A stretch of 37,598 bases of DNA from Proteocatella sp051653405 (lineage in GTDB: Bacteria; Bacillota; Clostridia; Peptostreptococcales; Filifactoraceae). The DNA lies in NCBI GenBank assembly GCA_051653405.1, contig JBOFWC010000145.1, forward strand, positions 1 to 37,598. Reading direction: 5' to 3'. Numbering within the stretch: position 1 is the first letter of the stretch; every line of letters starts with the position of its first letter. Made by a program: the position numbers and the translations under genes. Of the stretch, positions 25,502-34,000 are shown in pieces. The notes beneath the pieces are model-generated. The model saw only the letters and a program-made list of their open reading frames with translations. It had not been told where the DNA came from and did no database searches.

Positions 25502-26689
25502 ATGGAGAAAAGATGGATTTATATTTTTTTAGGAATTATTATAATGATGTGCCTTGGGACAGTATATTCGTGGAGCGTTTTTAGAGTACCCGTAGAAGTT
25601 GAGTTTTTAGCAAACAGTTCTCAAAGTGGAATGCCTTATATGACTTCCCTAGCTTTTTATTCAGCATTCATGTGCTTGACTGGAAAATATCTAGACAAGT
25701 ATAATCCAAGAAAAATATTGATTTTGGGACTTAGTTTAGTTTCCTTAGGCTGGATACTTTCATATTTTACAAAGCATATATATATGCTTACCTTAACTTA
25801 TGGAGTAATAATTGGATCTGGAGTAGGAATAGCCTACGGGGTTCCTATGACGACAGCTTCTAAATGGTTTCCAGAAAAAAAGGGATTAGCGGTAGGACTT
25901 GTACTTGTTGGATTCGGGATGTCGCCACTTGTAACTGCACCGATTGCAAGATTTATAGTAGAACACTATGGCGTTATGAATACTTTCCTAATTCTAGGGG
26001 TTGCTTTTGGAATTATTGGACTTATACTTTCAATACCTATAAAATATCCTGATGATGAATTTACAGATTTAAAGGTGAAAAGTAAAGCAGGAACAAGTGA
26101 TTTTGAAACAAAAGAAATGATTAGAAATTCCAACTTTAAGTGGTTATATTTAAGCTTTTTTATAGGAACTACTATAGGGCTTAAATTAGTAGGAATAACA
26201 GGGAATATAGGCTTAAAACTTATAGAGATGAGCTCTAAGGATGTAGCAGTATTTATTTCTATGTTTGCAATATTTAATGGGATTGGAAGACCATTTTTTG
26301 GCTGGTTTGTAGACAAATATTCTGTAAAGCATGCTATGTTTTTATCATATACTATGATACTTTTAGCATCGATAATAATGATTTTTGTTGGGACTGGAAA
26401 TTCTATAATGTTTGGAATAGCATTTTCAATATTTTGGTTCAACTTAGGAGGATGGCTAGCAATTGCACCTTCAGCAACTATGAAACTTTATGGAACACAT
26501 CACTATAGTCAAAATTATGGAGTAGTATTTACAGCTTATGGAATAGGTGCAGTAGTAGGAGTTTCACTATCAGGAATGCTTTTAAATATTTTTCCTGGGT
26601 ATAGCTCGTTATTTTACTTTGTATTTGCGTTAAGTATATTAGGATTTATTGTAGCTGGAAGGTTAGATATCCAACTTGATAGAGAATAG
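25502..26689 (+). CDS. MFS transporter, oxalate/formate antiporter-like (OFA) family
   Basis: A 395-residue, 12-helix major facilitator protein. The start RWIYIFLGIIIMMCLGTVYSWSVF and the segments YGVIIGSGVGIAYGVPM and TASKWFPEKKGLAVGLVLVGFG are hallmarks of the OFA branch, which includes anion antiporters and many uncharacterised exporters. It lies first after the Fur box, ahead of the FecBCD-like importer (lipoprotein start 69 bases downstream). Iron-responsive context suggests it might handle a metallophore or an iron-chelating organic acid, but this is inference. The ribosome binding site AGAGGAAA is about 12 bases from the ATG, a rather long spacing. Confidence 0.88.
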   Translation: MEKRWIYIFLGIIIMMCLGTVYSWSVFRVPVEVEFLANSSQSGMPYMTSLAFYSAFMCLTGKYLDKYNPRKILILGLSLVSLGWILSYFTKHIYMLTLTYGVIIGSGVGIAYGVPMTTASKWFPEKKGLAVGLVLVGFGMSPLVTAPIARFIVEHYGVMNTFLILGVAFGIIGLILSIPIKYPDDEFTDLKVKSKAGTSDFETKEMIRNSNFKWLYLSFFIGTTIGLKLVGITGNIGLKLIEMSSKDVAVFISMFAIFNGIGRPFFGWFVDKYSVKHAMFLSYTMILLASIIMIFVGTGNSIMFGIAFSIFWFNLGGWLAIAPSATMKLYGTHHYSQNYGVVFTAYGIGAVVGVSLSGMLLNIFPGYSSLFYFVFALSILGFIVAGRLDIQLDRE

Positions 26690-26758
26690 TATATATGATA
26701 AACTAGTAAATGTGTTAAAAAATGACATTTAATAATTATTCATAAGAAAGGGATTTAA

Positions 26759-27775
26759 ATGAAAAAATTAATTGTATTATGTATAATAGCAACCTTATTA
26801 TTAACATTAATGACTGGCTGTGGAGATACAGCAAATGAAAATATTGAGAATGAAAAATTAAATATAGCCTTAGAAAATCCATTAACCTTAGATTTCATAC
26901 AGACAAGTAGACATGATGATAGCGTAAATAAATTTTCTATGACTTATGATAAAACACCTCAAAATTCACTTGCAATAACAAATGCAATGATAGAGATGAT
27001 GCTTTCCTTAGGACTTGAAAATGAAATGGCAGGAACCGCATATGCAGAAAATAATGTATTAGAATCATTAAAACCTTCATATGATAAGGTGCCAGTTATG
27101 AGCGAAACCTATCCATCAAAGGAAGAAATCTTAGCAAATAATGTAGATTTTATAATTGGCTGGGGTGGCGATTTTAATGACAAAGGCGTAGGAAGCCTTG
27201 AGTGGTTAAATGAAAAAGGTATAAAAGTTTATATTCCAAGAGCAGTAGAAGCAGATGCGACGGTAGATAGCATATATGAAGATTTTAGTAACTTAGGGAA
27301 AATATTTGGAGCTTCAGATAAAGCAGAGCAAGTAAATGCAAATATAAAACAAAAGCTTGAGGAAGTATCTCAAAAAACGGCACAGGTAGATAAAAAGGTA
27401 AAAGTTATGGGTTATGACTCAGCGAGTAATGGTGCAGTTGTAATTGGTAAAGGGATAAACAACGAGATAATAAATTTAGCGCAGGGCGAAAATATATTTT
27501 CAGACCAAGAAAAGGCCTATCCAGAAGTTTCTTGGGAAGAAATTGTTAAAAGGAATCCAGATGCTATAATTGTGCTAGAGTACTCAGTAAATACAGGTGG
27601 TCTTACATTTGAAGAAAAAGTAAAAGCGCTAAAGGAAAATTCAGCGCTTAAAAACGTAACTGCTATAAAGAATAATAACTTTATAAAGCTAGAGTTAGCG
27701 GAACTTTATCCAGGAGAAAGGACACCACTTACGGTAGAAAAGCTTGCGAAAAGCTTTTATCCAGAAAAATTTTAA
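26759..27775 (+). CDS. FecB-like ABC transporter substrate-binding lipoprotein
   Basis: A 338-residue lipoprotein: signal peptide with a hydrophobic core at 4-16 and lipobox LMTGC with the modified Cys21, then a class III (TroA/FepB-like) binding protein fold, seen in the long helix linking two lobes around DSIYEDFSNLGKIFGASDKAEQVNANI and the C-terminal WEEIVKRNPDAIIV. In this family the ligand is an iron-siderophore, heme or cobalamin. The first lobe has an unusual TYDKTPQNSLAITNAMIEMML stretch. It is followed in tight order by permease and ATPase genes. With the Fur box upstream, an iron complex is most likely. Confidence 0.92.
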   Translation: MKKLIVLCIIATLLLTLMTGCGDTANENIENEKLNIALENPLTLDFIQTSRHDDSVNKFSMTYDKTPQNSLAITNAMIEMMLSLGLENEMAGTAYAENNVLESLKPSYDKVPVMSETYPSKEEILANNVDFIIGWGGDFNDKGVGSLEWLNEKGIKVYIPRAVEADATVDSIYEDFSNLGKIFGASDKAEQVNANIKQKLEEVSQKTAQVDKKVKVMGYDSASNGAVVIGKGINNEIINLAQGENIFSDQEKAYPEVSWEEIVKRNPDAIIVLEYSVNTGGLTFEEKVKALKENSALKNVTAIKNNNFIKLELAELYPGERTPLTVEKLAKSFYPEKF

Positions 27776-27787
27776 TAGGGGACTATT

Positions 27788-28846
27788 ATGTTTAATATCA
27801 TAAAAAAACAAAGCCTGCTGTCAAAACTTATAGTTTTGGCAGTAATTCTTTTTTTGGCAGTAATTTTTTCAGTAACACAAGGAAGCGTAAAAATTGATAT
27901 CGATATAACCTACAAATCCTTGATAAATAGTATATTTGGGAAAAATTTATTTGAAGTATATTGGGACAGTAGTATAGATAGCATTATATATGAATTAAGA
28001 CGGCCTAGAATTATATTAGCGTGTATAAGTGGGGCATCTCTTGCATTAGCAGGAGTGCTTATGCAGAGCCTGACAAGAAATTCTCTTGCAGATCCATATA
28101 TATTAGGAATATCCTCTGGCGCATCGGCAGGAGCTACGCTAGCGATTGTATTTGGAGGGTTTTCTTTTTTTGGTTCGAATATGACAGTCGTAATAGGGGC
28201 ATTTTTTGGGGCAGCTATAAGTTCGTTTTTAGTATTTTTCCTATCAGATGTATCAAAGAGTTTTTCTAAAACCAAGCTTGTTTTAACTGGAATAGCAGTA
28301 TCTTCTATATTTGGAGCACTTACTACACTTGTGGTAACTTATGCCAAAAATGACAGTCTAGTTAAATCTGCTATTTTTTGGGTGGCAGGAAGTCTTTCGG
28401 GGGCAAATTATGCTCAAATAAAAATTGCATTAAGTATAATGCTTATCTGCATGCTTATAATTATTTATATTGGAAGAGATTTAGATTTATTTATACTTGG
28501 AGAAAATATAGCAAGAAACATGGGCATACACATAGAAAGAACTGTAGGGTTGGTTTTTGTTATTGCTACAGTTCTAACAGGAACCATAGTTTCTTTTATA
28601 GGAGTAGTAGGTTTTGTGGGGCTTTTGGTACCACATATAGCAAGGCAGTTTGTAGGGTCTTCACATAGGAAGGTTATACCTGTAAGTATGCTTATAGGCG
28701 CAATTTTAATGGTATTTACAGATACTCTAGGAAGAACTCTCATATCTCCACAGGAAATTCCACTAGGAGTTATAACTGCGCTTATTGGAGGGCCTTTTTT
28801 CTTATTCTTACTAAAACAGAGCTCATATAATTTTGGAGGAAAATAA
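27788..28846 (+). CDS. FecCD family ABC transporter permease
   Basis: A 352-residue membrane permease of the iron-siderophore/cobalamin (BtuC/FecCD) family with about ten helices. Typical signatures are ELRRPRIILACISGASLALAGVLMQ, SLADPYILGISSGASAGA, the FIGVVGFVGLLVPHIAR loop that contacts the ATPase, and GTLIGGPFF-like LIGGPFFLFLL at the end. It starts 12 bases after the binding-protein gene with GGGGAC as a weak ribosome binding site, and its stop is directly followed by the ATPase ATG. It works as a homodimer in the studied relatives. Confidence 0.95.
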   Translation: MFNIIKKQSLLSKLIVLAVILFLAVIFSVTQGSVKIDIDITYKSLINSIFGKNLFEVYWDSSIDSIIYELRRPRIILACISGASLALAGVLMQSLTRNSLADPYILGISSGASAGATLAIVFGGFSFFGSNMTVVIGAFFGAAISSFLVFFLSDVSKSFSKTKLVLTGIAVSSIFGALTTLVVTYAKNDSLVKSAIFWVAGSLSGANYAQIKIALSIMLICMLIIIYIGRDLDLFILGENIARNMGIHIERTVGLVFVIATVLTGTIVSFIGVVGFVGLLVPHIARQFVGSSHRKVIPVSMLIGAILMVFTDTLGRTLISPQEIPLGVITALIGGPFFLFLLKQSSYNFGGK

Positions 28847-29614
28847 ATGCTAGAAATTAAAAATGTGAATTGCAGTATAGGAAACTGTGACATAGTAAAA
28901 GGAGTGAACCTTAAAGCTCATAAGGGTCAATTTATAGCACTTATAGGGCCAAATGGATGTGGAAAAACGACGCTTTTAAAAACTATATATAGAGAGTTAA
29001 AACCTAAGTCAGGCGTTATTTATATAAAGGGAGAGGAAATCTCAGGGATTTCAAATAAAGAATTATCAGGACTTTTGGCAAGCGTGGCGCAGGAGCATAA
29101 TGTGGAATTTGACTTTACAGTCAAAGAGATTATAAATATGGGGCGATATTCTAAACTAGGGAGATTTGCGTTTTTGGGAGAAGAAGATGAACTGCTTGTA
29201 AGGAATGCTTTAGAAAAAGTGGGACTTATCAGTATGGAGGAGCGAAACTTTTTGAGTCTTTCGGGAGGCGAAAAGCAAAGAGTGATGATTGCGCTGGCCC
29301 TTGCTCAGAATCCAGAAATTATAGTACTAGATGAACCGACAAATCATTTGGACATAAAATATCAATTAGAAGTAATTCATATGCTTAGGCATTTAGATAT
29401 AACAGTAGTTACTACGCTTCATGATATGAATATAGTGGGCACATACTCGGATTATATATATGCTATGAAAAACGGGAAGATAGTTGCAGAAGGTTCGGTT
29501 GAAGACGTTTTTACAGAAGCTTTTTTTGAAAAAGTATTTGAAATAGAGGCTTATGTATATAAAAATCCTAAAAATGGAAAAATAAATATAAGCTATCTAC
29601 ATTGCTGTAAATAA
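28847..29614 (+). CDS. ABC transporter ATP-binding protein (FecE/FhuC type)
   Basis: A 255-residue ATPase powering the FecCD permease. Walker A is GPNGCGKTTL (about residues 34-43), the signature is LSLSGGEKQRV, Walker B is IIVLDEPTNHLD, and the H-loop is TTLHDMN. The ATG directly abuts the stop of the permease gene, so translation is coupled. It is the last gene of the importer operon. The downstream gap (29615-29772) is AT-rich, with a TATAAT-like site near 29734 that may drive the next gene; I see no clear terminator there. Confidence 0.95.
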   Translation: MLEIKNVNCSIGNCDIVKGVNLKAHKGQFIALIGPNGCGKTTLLKTIYRELKPKSGVIYIKGEEISGISNKELSGLLASVAQEHNVEFDFTVKEIINMGRYSKLGRFAFLGEEDELLVRNALEKVGLISMEERNFLSLSGGEKQRVMIALALAQNPEIIVLDEPTNHLDIKYQLEVIHMLRHLDITVVTTLHDMNIVGTYSDYIYAMKNGKIVAEGSVEDVFTEAFFEKVFEIEAYVYKNPKNGKINISYLHCCK

Positions 29615-29772
29615 TAAACTTTCTGTTAATTAATATAGAAGTTGAAGTGGAACGAATCTTTTTACATTTTTTGGAAAAGTTTAATTATATAAAATTAAAT
29701 TTTAGGGGTATATATATTTTGGTATTGTTAAAAATTATATAATGTATATTTGGTTTTTTTGGAGGGGTGGAT

Positions 29773-30273
29773 ATGCAAATTTGTTGTACAAAGAAGCTTA
29801 CTGCAGTTTCGGGGGTGGATGTAGATAAAGATTATAGTGAGGAAAATGATTTTTATATATGGAGTGCAAATATTGTAAGTGTAGATTTTAGGAAATTACT
29901 GGTAGCGGTTAATGATAGGACTCATTTTGGATTTGTAAAATATGGAATAGAAATTGAAGAGTTTAAGAATCTTGAAAGCTATATAGAATCTGGAATAAGA
30001 AAGGCTTTTAAAGATGAGAATATAGATGATGAAGTAATTGAAAGATATTTTAAAAAAGCAGGGGATTTAGTGTTTTCATGGACTAAAGGCCCTGTACATG
30101 TATCTAGATTAAATAGAGTTGTACTTAGAGCAGAATCTTTCGCAAAACATTTAGATAGAGGTAGCATATTTCAGCCTAAAATTACTAAACTTATAAATGG
30201 ACATTTTGATACATATGGAGAAACTGAAATACCATATCAGAATCTACTTAGAGCCTTTAAGGATTTAGAATAA
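29773..30273 (+). CDS. DUF6933-like protein of unknown function
   Basis: A 166-residue soluble protein. The start MQICCTKKLTAVSG, the WSANIVSVDFRKLLVAVNDRTHFGFV segment and the later RLNRVV and PYQNLLRAF pattern match the DUF6933 type, in which a short N-terminal strand ending in CTKKL is followed by a conserved W and N-D-T motif. No catalytic residues are known to me. The GTG at 29767 is in frame, but GGAGGGG (29761-29767) fits the ATG at 29773 better. It stands alone between the importer and the pilus genes and ends at a terminator. Confidence 0.7.
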   Translation: MQICCTKKLTAVSGVDVDKDYSEENDFYIWSANIVSVDFRKLLVAVNDRTHFGFVKYGIEIEEFKNLESYIESGIRKAFKDENIDDEVIERYFKKAGDLVFSWTKGPVHVSRLNRVVLRAESFAKHLDRGSIFQPKITKLINGHFDTYGETEIPYQNLLRAFKDLE

Positions 30274-30296
30274 CAATAAATAATAATAATGATAAG

Positions 30297-30345
30297 CAAA
30301 AACTTTTGGATTTTTTTACAGAAAATTCGAAAGTTTTTGTTTTTT
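30297..30345 (+). terminator. Terminator before the Tad pilus locus
   Basis: CAAAAACTTT (30297-30306) pairs with AAAGTTTTTG (30330-30339), followed by T-rich sequence. It separates the DUF6933-like gene from the prepilin peptidase gene. Confidence 0.8.
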
Positions 30346-30385
30346 GTGGGTAAAAGTAATTAACATGAAGTCAAAGAGGTGTTAT

Positions 30386-31030
30386 ATGAGAATAAATTTA
30401 TATATCATTTTCAGCATTATATTAGGACTAAGCATTCCGAGCATAAGTTATAAAATAATTGAATATAAGTGTTCAAAGTTAAATTTAGAAGTGCCAAAAG
30501 TATTTTCTAAAGCAATATATATTTATATTGGATTGATAATGAGTTTTTTAGGATTCATTGTAGGGGTATTGGGACTGAAAATCAATATTAGCATTTTGGC
30601 ACTTGTATTAATTGGGATTTCACTTAGCATCACACTGATTGATATAAAGCTTAATATAATACCAAATGAAATGGTACTTACTATGTTTTTTCTAGGGATT
30701 ATATATAGATTTTTTTTAGGAGGCTTGAGCAGTATAATTAATTCATTTGTAGGGGCTGTTATAATGACTTTGTTTTTTGGGATAAGCATGATAATTTTTG
30801 GAACTTCAAAACTGGGGGCAGGAGATATAAAGCTTGCTACAGTATCAGGGTTTATAGCTTCTTTTGAGTATTTACCCACATTGCTTTTTATGATGGCACT
30901 TTCAATCGCTATTGTGTGCAGCATTGGACTGCTTATCAAAAAACTAAAACGTACAGATATGATTCCGTTTGCTGGGTTTATAATTTTTGGAATGGATATT
31001 GCGCTATTACAAGGTTTAATCTTTCTATAA
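30386..31030 (+). CDS. A24 prepilin peptidase (TadV/CpaA type)
   Basis: A 214-residue membrane protease that trims the leader from Flp prepilins. The two catalytic Asp motifs are visible: IDIKLNIIPNEM (first Asp, in the cytoplasmic loop) and GAGDIKLA (second Asp). About seven hydrophobic segments cover the rest. There is no N-terminal methylase domain, as expected for the short TadV/CpaA type. In-frame codons extend upstream to 30344, but AGAGGTG before the ATG at 30386 supports the shorter form. It is the first gene of the Tad locus; flp1 starts 20 bases after its stop. Confidence 0.9.
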   Translation: MRINLYIIFSIILGLSIPSISYKIIEYKCSKLNLEVPKVFSKAIYIYIGLIMSFLGFIVGVLGLKINISILALVLIGISLSITLIDIKLNIIPNEMVLTMFFLGIIYRFFLGGLSSIINSFVGAVIMTLFFGISMIIFGTSKLGAGDIKLATVSGFIASFEYLPTLLFMMALSIAIVCSIGLLIKKLKRTDMIPFAGFIIFGMDIALLQGLIFL

Positions 31031-31050
31031 AAACAAAGGGGGTGTTTTAA

Positions 31051-31236
31051 TTGATTGAGTTTATTAGATTTTTAAAAGTAACGGAGAAAGGTCAGGGGAT
31101 GGTGGAATATGGGATAATTGTAGCGCTAGTAGTTGTAATTGCGGTTGCGGTATTTGCTCAAGGGGGAGCTCTAGGAAGCGCAATAACAGGAGTTTTTACA
31201 AGGCTGGGAATATCTATAGGAGGAGTATCGCCTTAA
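31051..31236 (+). CDS. flp: Flp-type pilin (first copy)
   Basis: A 61-residue class IVb prepilin: short basic leader ending KG, then QGMVEYGIIVAL and a hydrophobic helix. Glu at +5 and Tyr at +6 after the Gly are the hallmark of Flp pilins, and the adjacent prepilin peptidase should cleave after that Gly. The TTG start is served by AAAGGGGGTG. The second pilin gene follows with the same core. This is the structural subunit of the Tad pilus. Confidence 0.92.
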   Translation: MIEFIRFLKVTEKGQGMVEYGIIVALVVVIAVAVFAQGGALGSAITGVFTRLGISIGGVSP

Positions 31237-31341
31237 CTTTGTTGTAGTTTTAATCAAAGGGTTTAATTAGTTGTTATATCTATACTCTGATTTAGTCCAT
31301 AATATTTTTATAAGTAACCGTTAAGTATGGCAGTCCATGGG

Positions 31342-31347
31342 TATAAT
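31342..31347 (+). promoter_or_regulatory. Possible -10 site between the two pilin genes
   Basis: A perfect TATAAT 52 bases before the second pilin's ATG. No good -35 is seen 16-18 bases upstream. If used, it would give the second pilin its own transcript. A CTTTG/CAAAG hairpin earlier in the gap (31238-31260) lacks a T-run. Confidence 0.35.
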
Positions 31348-31398
31348 ATATATATAGTAAAGCTTATTATTGATTTGCTTAGGTAGGAGGTGCCTATT

Positions 31399-31584
31399 AT
31401 GAGGATCTTTCTAAATTGGCTCAGAGCAAATGAGCGTGGTCAAGGTATGGTAGAATATGGAATTATCGTAGCCCTAGTAGTAGTAATTGCGGTAGCAGTA
31501 TTTGCGCAAGGGGGAACATTAGGAAGCGCTGTAAGTGGATTATTCACTAGACTTGCAACTGCTATAGGTGGAGCGACTCCTTAG
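31399..31584 (+). CDS. flp: Flp-type pilin (second copy)
   Basis: A 61-residue pilin with the same leader logic (ERG, then QGMVEYG) as the first. Over a 26-residue block (GQGMVE through AQGG) the two proteins are identical although 11 of the 26 codons differ, all silently, showing an old duplication under strong selection. The tails also match closely (LGSA-x2-G-x-FTRL). The ATG at 31399 is chosen over the GTG at 31390 because AGGAGG (31385-31390) precedes it. A terminator lies directly after it. Confidence 0.92.
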   Translation: MRIFLNWLRANERGQGMVEYGIIVALVVVIAVAVFAQGGTLGSAVSGLFTRLATAIGGATP

Positions 31585-31596
31585 GACAGACGAGAC

Positions 31597-31619
31597 GGAC
31601 GGAATTTCCGTCCTTTTTT
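31597..31619 (+). terminator. Terminator between the pilins and the assembly genes
   Basis: GGACGG/CCGTCC with a 5-base loop and seven Ts. Partial stopping here would keep pilin transcripts more abundant than the downstream assembly genes. Confidence 0.8.
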
Positions 31620-31639
31620 ACATAAAGGAGGTGGGGGCA

Positions 31640-32047
31640 GTGTCAAATCTAAAGCTAGAAAAAGGGCAATCAATGGTAGAGTTTGCAATAGCACTTATGT
31701 TTTTAGTTATGTTTTTAATAGGAATTATGGAATTTAGTTGGCTTATGGGAAATAAATTGCTTGCCACCCATGCTTCAAGAGAAGGGGCTAGATATGCCTC
31801 TGTGCATACTGGAGACAGCGATTTAACTGCGAATACGGTGCTTATAGTAGAAGAGGCGCTTGTAATTGATGCAAAGTCTTTTCCAGGATATGCAATAACT
31901 CTAACTCCTAAATCTGACGCTTCACTTGGCGATAGAATTGAAGTTTCAATATCATATAGTGTGCCTCATTTGACTGGGTTAATACCCTCTGCAGTTGTAG
32001 CAAATCCATTTCCAATTAATGCTAAAACTACTATGAAAAGTGAATAA
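31640..32047 (+). CDS. tadE: TadE-like pseudopilin
   Basis: A 135-residue protein with a prepilin-type N-terminus (EKG, then QSMVEFAIALMFLVMFLIG) that keeps Glu at +5, so it should be trimmed by the prepilin peptidase like the pilins. ASREGARYAS after the helix is typical of TadE. It is a minor pilin-like subunit of the Tad machine. The GTG at 31640 is chosen because AAAGGAGGTG (31624-31633) precedes it; in-frame upstream codons run back over the terminator. Confidence 0.9.
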   Translation: MSNLKLEKGQSMVEFAIALMFLVMFLIGIMEFSWLMGNKLLATHASREGARYASVHTGDSDLTANTVLIVEEALVIDAKSFPGYAITLTPKSDASLGDRIEVSISYSVPHLTGLIPSAVVANPFPINAKTTMKSE

Positions 32048-32073
32048 GTAAAAAATTAAATGGGGGGAGTAAG

Positions 32074-33018
32074 ATGAAAAATGGTTACCGTATCTTTTTT
32101 AAAAATGAAAAGGGTTCAATATCAGTATTTATTGCAATTTCATTTGTAGTTATATTGGGGTTATCTGCACTCGTGTTTGATTTTGGATGCGCGTATATAA
32201 ATGCAAATGAACTTCAAAATTCTGCAGATTCAGCAGCACTTGCTTGCGCTCAAGAGCTTCCGCTTGATGAGGATTCACTTTGGAATAGCGAAATAGTGCC
32301 AGTAGCACAGGGGTATATGGATGAGAATGATTCTCAGAGCTTTACTATAAATCCAGTAAGAAATGATAATAACCTCATAGTAGGGGTAGAGGTTATCGCA
32401 TCTAGAGAGCTAAGTGTACCACTAATAGATATTTTTGGAAGTGGGAATTTATCGGTTCAGCGAAGAGCCGTAGCAAGAGTATTTACCTTAAATGAGGCAA
32501 ATGGGCTGGTTCCAATTGGGATAAATCAAGATGTACTTGATGCAGAAGGTTTTGATGGTTCTATAGCACTTGATATAGACCCAAGTGATGAGGCTTCAGT
32601 AAAATATGGATGGTTATTTTTTGACAAGATTTATGATGGTAATAATAATGCTAATAGCAAATTGAATAATTGGATGGATGAGGGGTATCAAGACACGGTA
32701 TCAGTAGGAGATGAGCTTCCATGGACTGATGGAACAAGAGCTTCAACTGTAATTGCATATAATGATTTGATTGGAAAAGAAGTGTTAGCCCCTATATATG
32801 AAGTAATAAGATTTAATGATGGGGGAAAGAAAGAGGATACTGGAATTGTTAGAATAACAGGTTTTGTTATGATAAAGATAGAGCCCTATACTCCAGATGG
32901 AAGTAAAAATAAAACTATGAGAGCTACCTTTATAAGACATGCAAATATAAGCAATACCTCAGCTGGTGGAGATGATATGGCAGATTATAGGGTAGGTGGA
33001 ATTAGGCTGATAAGTTGA
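32074..33018 (+). CDS. TadG-like pilus assembly protein (first copy)
   Basis: A 314-residue protein with the TadG-type N-terminus: KGSISVFIAISFVVILGLSALVFDFG, then NELQNSADSAALACAQ. There is no von Willebrand domain, unlike long TadG proteins. The middle part GLVPIGINQDVLDAEGFDGS, then LDIDPSDE, and the end YRVGGIRLIS are shared with the next gene. The outside part may form the surface-exposed or basal part of the pilus. The ATG has a GGGGGGAG ribosome binding site. Confidence 0.85.
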   Translation: MKNGYRIFFKNEKGSISVFIAISFVVILGLSALVFDFGCAYINANELQNSADSAALACAQELPLDEDSLWNSEIVPVAQGYMDENDSQSFTINPVRNDNNLIVGVEVIASRELSVPLIDIFGSGNLSVQRRAVARVFTLNEANGLVPIGINQDVLDAEGFDGSIALDIDPSDEASVKYGWLFFDKIYDGNNNANSKLNNWMDEGYQDTVSVGDELPWTDGTRASTVIAYNDLIGKEVLAPIYEVIRFNDGGKKEDTGIVRITGFVMIKIEPYTPDGSKNKTMRATFIRHANISNTSAGGDDMADYRVGGIRLIS

Positions 33019-33052
33019 GCAAGAGTTTTTAAATAGATAGGGGGAGGGGAGT

Positions 33053-33988
33053 TTGAGATTTATTTTTAAAGAAAACGGCCTAATAACTATATTTGTAGCA
33101 ATTGCACTAGTGATATTATTTGCGTTTTCAGCGATAGTGCTTGATTTTGGAGTATCTTATATAAAATCCAATGAACTTCAAAATGCAGCTGATGCGGCGG
33201 CGCTAGTAGGCGCTAAAAAACTTCCGCTTGATGACGATAATACTTTTAATACTGATGTCAAGCAACTTGCGGAAAATTATGTAATAGAAAATGGAGTTTT
33301 AGATTCAGAGGTAGTCCCTGTATTTGATAGCAATAATAAGATATCAGGGATTAGAGTATTAGCATCTGAGGAGGCTCCAGCCGATCTTGTAAATATTTTA
33401 CTTGGAAATGCAGAGCTAAATATAAAAAAAAAATCTAAGTCAAAAGTATTTCAGCTAAAAAGTGGAGTAGGACTTGTGCCAATAGGGGTAAATAAAGATG
33501 TATTTGAAGCAGAAGGGTTTGATGGAAGTATAGTGCTGGATATAGACCCCAGTGAACTTAATGGCGTAAAATACGGCTGGATGTTTTTTGACAAAGTGTA
33601 TGGAATTGATAAAAATTCCAATGATAAGCTTAAAAGTTGGATGCTATCAGGTTATGATAAAGCTATTTCATTAGGAGATGAGATGCCATGGACCAATGGA
33701 AGTCGTTCGTCTACAGTGCTTGAATATAACAATCTTATAGGTAGGGAGATTATGGCTCCGATATATGAAGTAATAGATTTTCAAGATGGTCAAAATCCTA
33801 AAGAAGATATAGCTAATGTTAGAATTGTAGGGTTTGTATTTCTAAGAGTAGAAGATTTTAAGCCAGGAGGTACGAGTAACAAAACTATGAAAGCAACGTT
33901 TATAAAATATAAGAATATTGAAGGAGAGACTTCAGAAAATGACACTATAGAAGAATATAGAGTATATTCTTCAAAGCTTGTAGAATAG
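33053..33988 (+). CDS. TadG-like pilus assembly protein (second copy)
   Basis: A 311-residue paralogue of the preceding gene, with the same order of motifs: NELQNAADAAALVGAKKLPLD, GLVPIGVNKDVFEAEGFDGS, LDIDPSELNGVKYGW, GDEMPWTNGSRSSTV and IYEVI. The two are clearly related over their whole length but strongly diverged, so they probably form different subunits. The TTG start follows GGGGGAGGGGAG. cpaB starts 12 bases after its stop. Confidence 0.85.
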   Translation: MRFIFKENGLITIFVAIALVILFAFSAIVLDFGVSYIKSNELQNAADAAALVGAKKLPLDDDNTFNTDVKQLAENYVIENGVLDSEVVPVFDSNNKISGIRVLASEEAPADLVNILLGNAELNIKKKSKSKVFQLKSGVGLVPIGVNKDVFEAEGFDGSIVLDIDPSELNGVKYGWMFFDKVYGIDKNSNDKLKSWMLSGYDKAISLGDEMPWTNGSRSSTVLEYNNLIGREIMAPIYEVIDFQDGQNPKEDIANVRIVGFVFLRVEDFKPGGTSNKTMKATFIKYKNIEGETSENDTIEEYRVYSSKLVE

Positions 33989-34000
33989 GGGGGAGCAATT

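Noticed and set aside
31325..31350. Sigma-54 promoter before the second pilin (TGGCA followed by TGGG)
   Set aside because: The GG and GC elements are not at the required spacing, and the overlapping TATAAT is a simpler reading.
31237..31389. c-di-GMP riboswitch between the pilin genes
   Set aside because: None of the conserved GEMM segments or the tetraloop-receptor pattern is present; the hairpins seen are short and weak.
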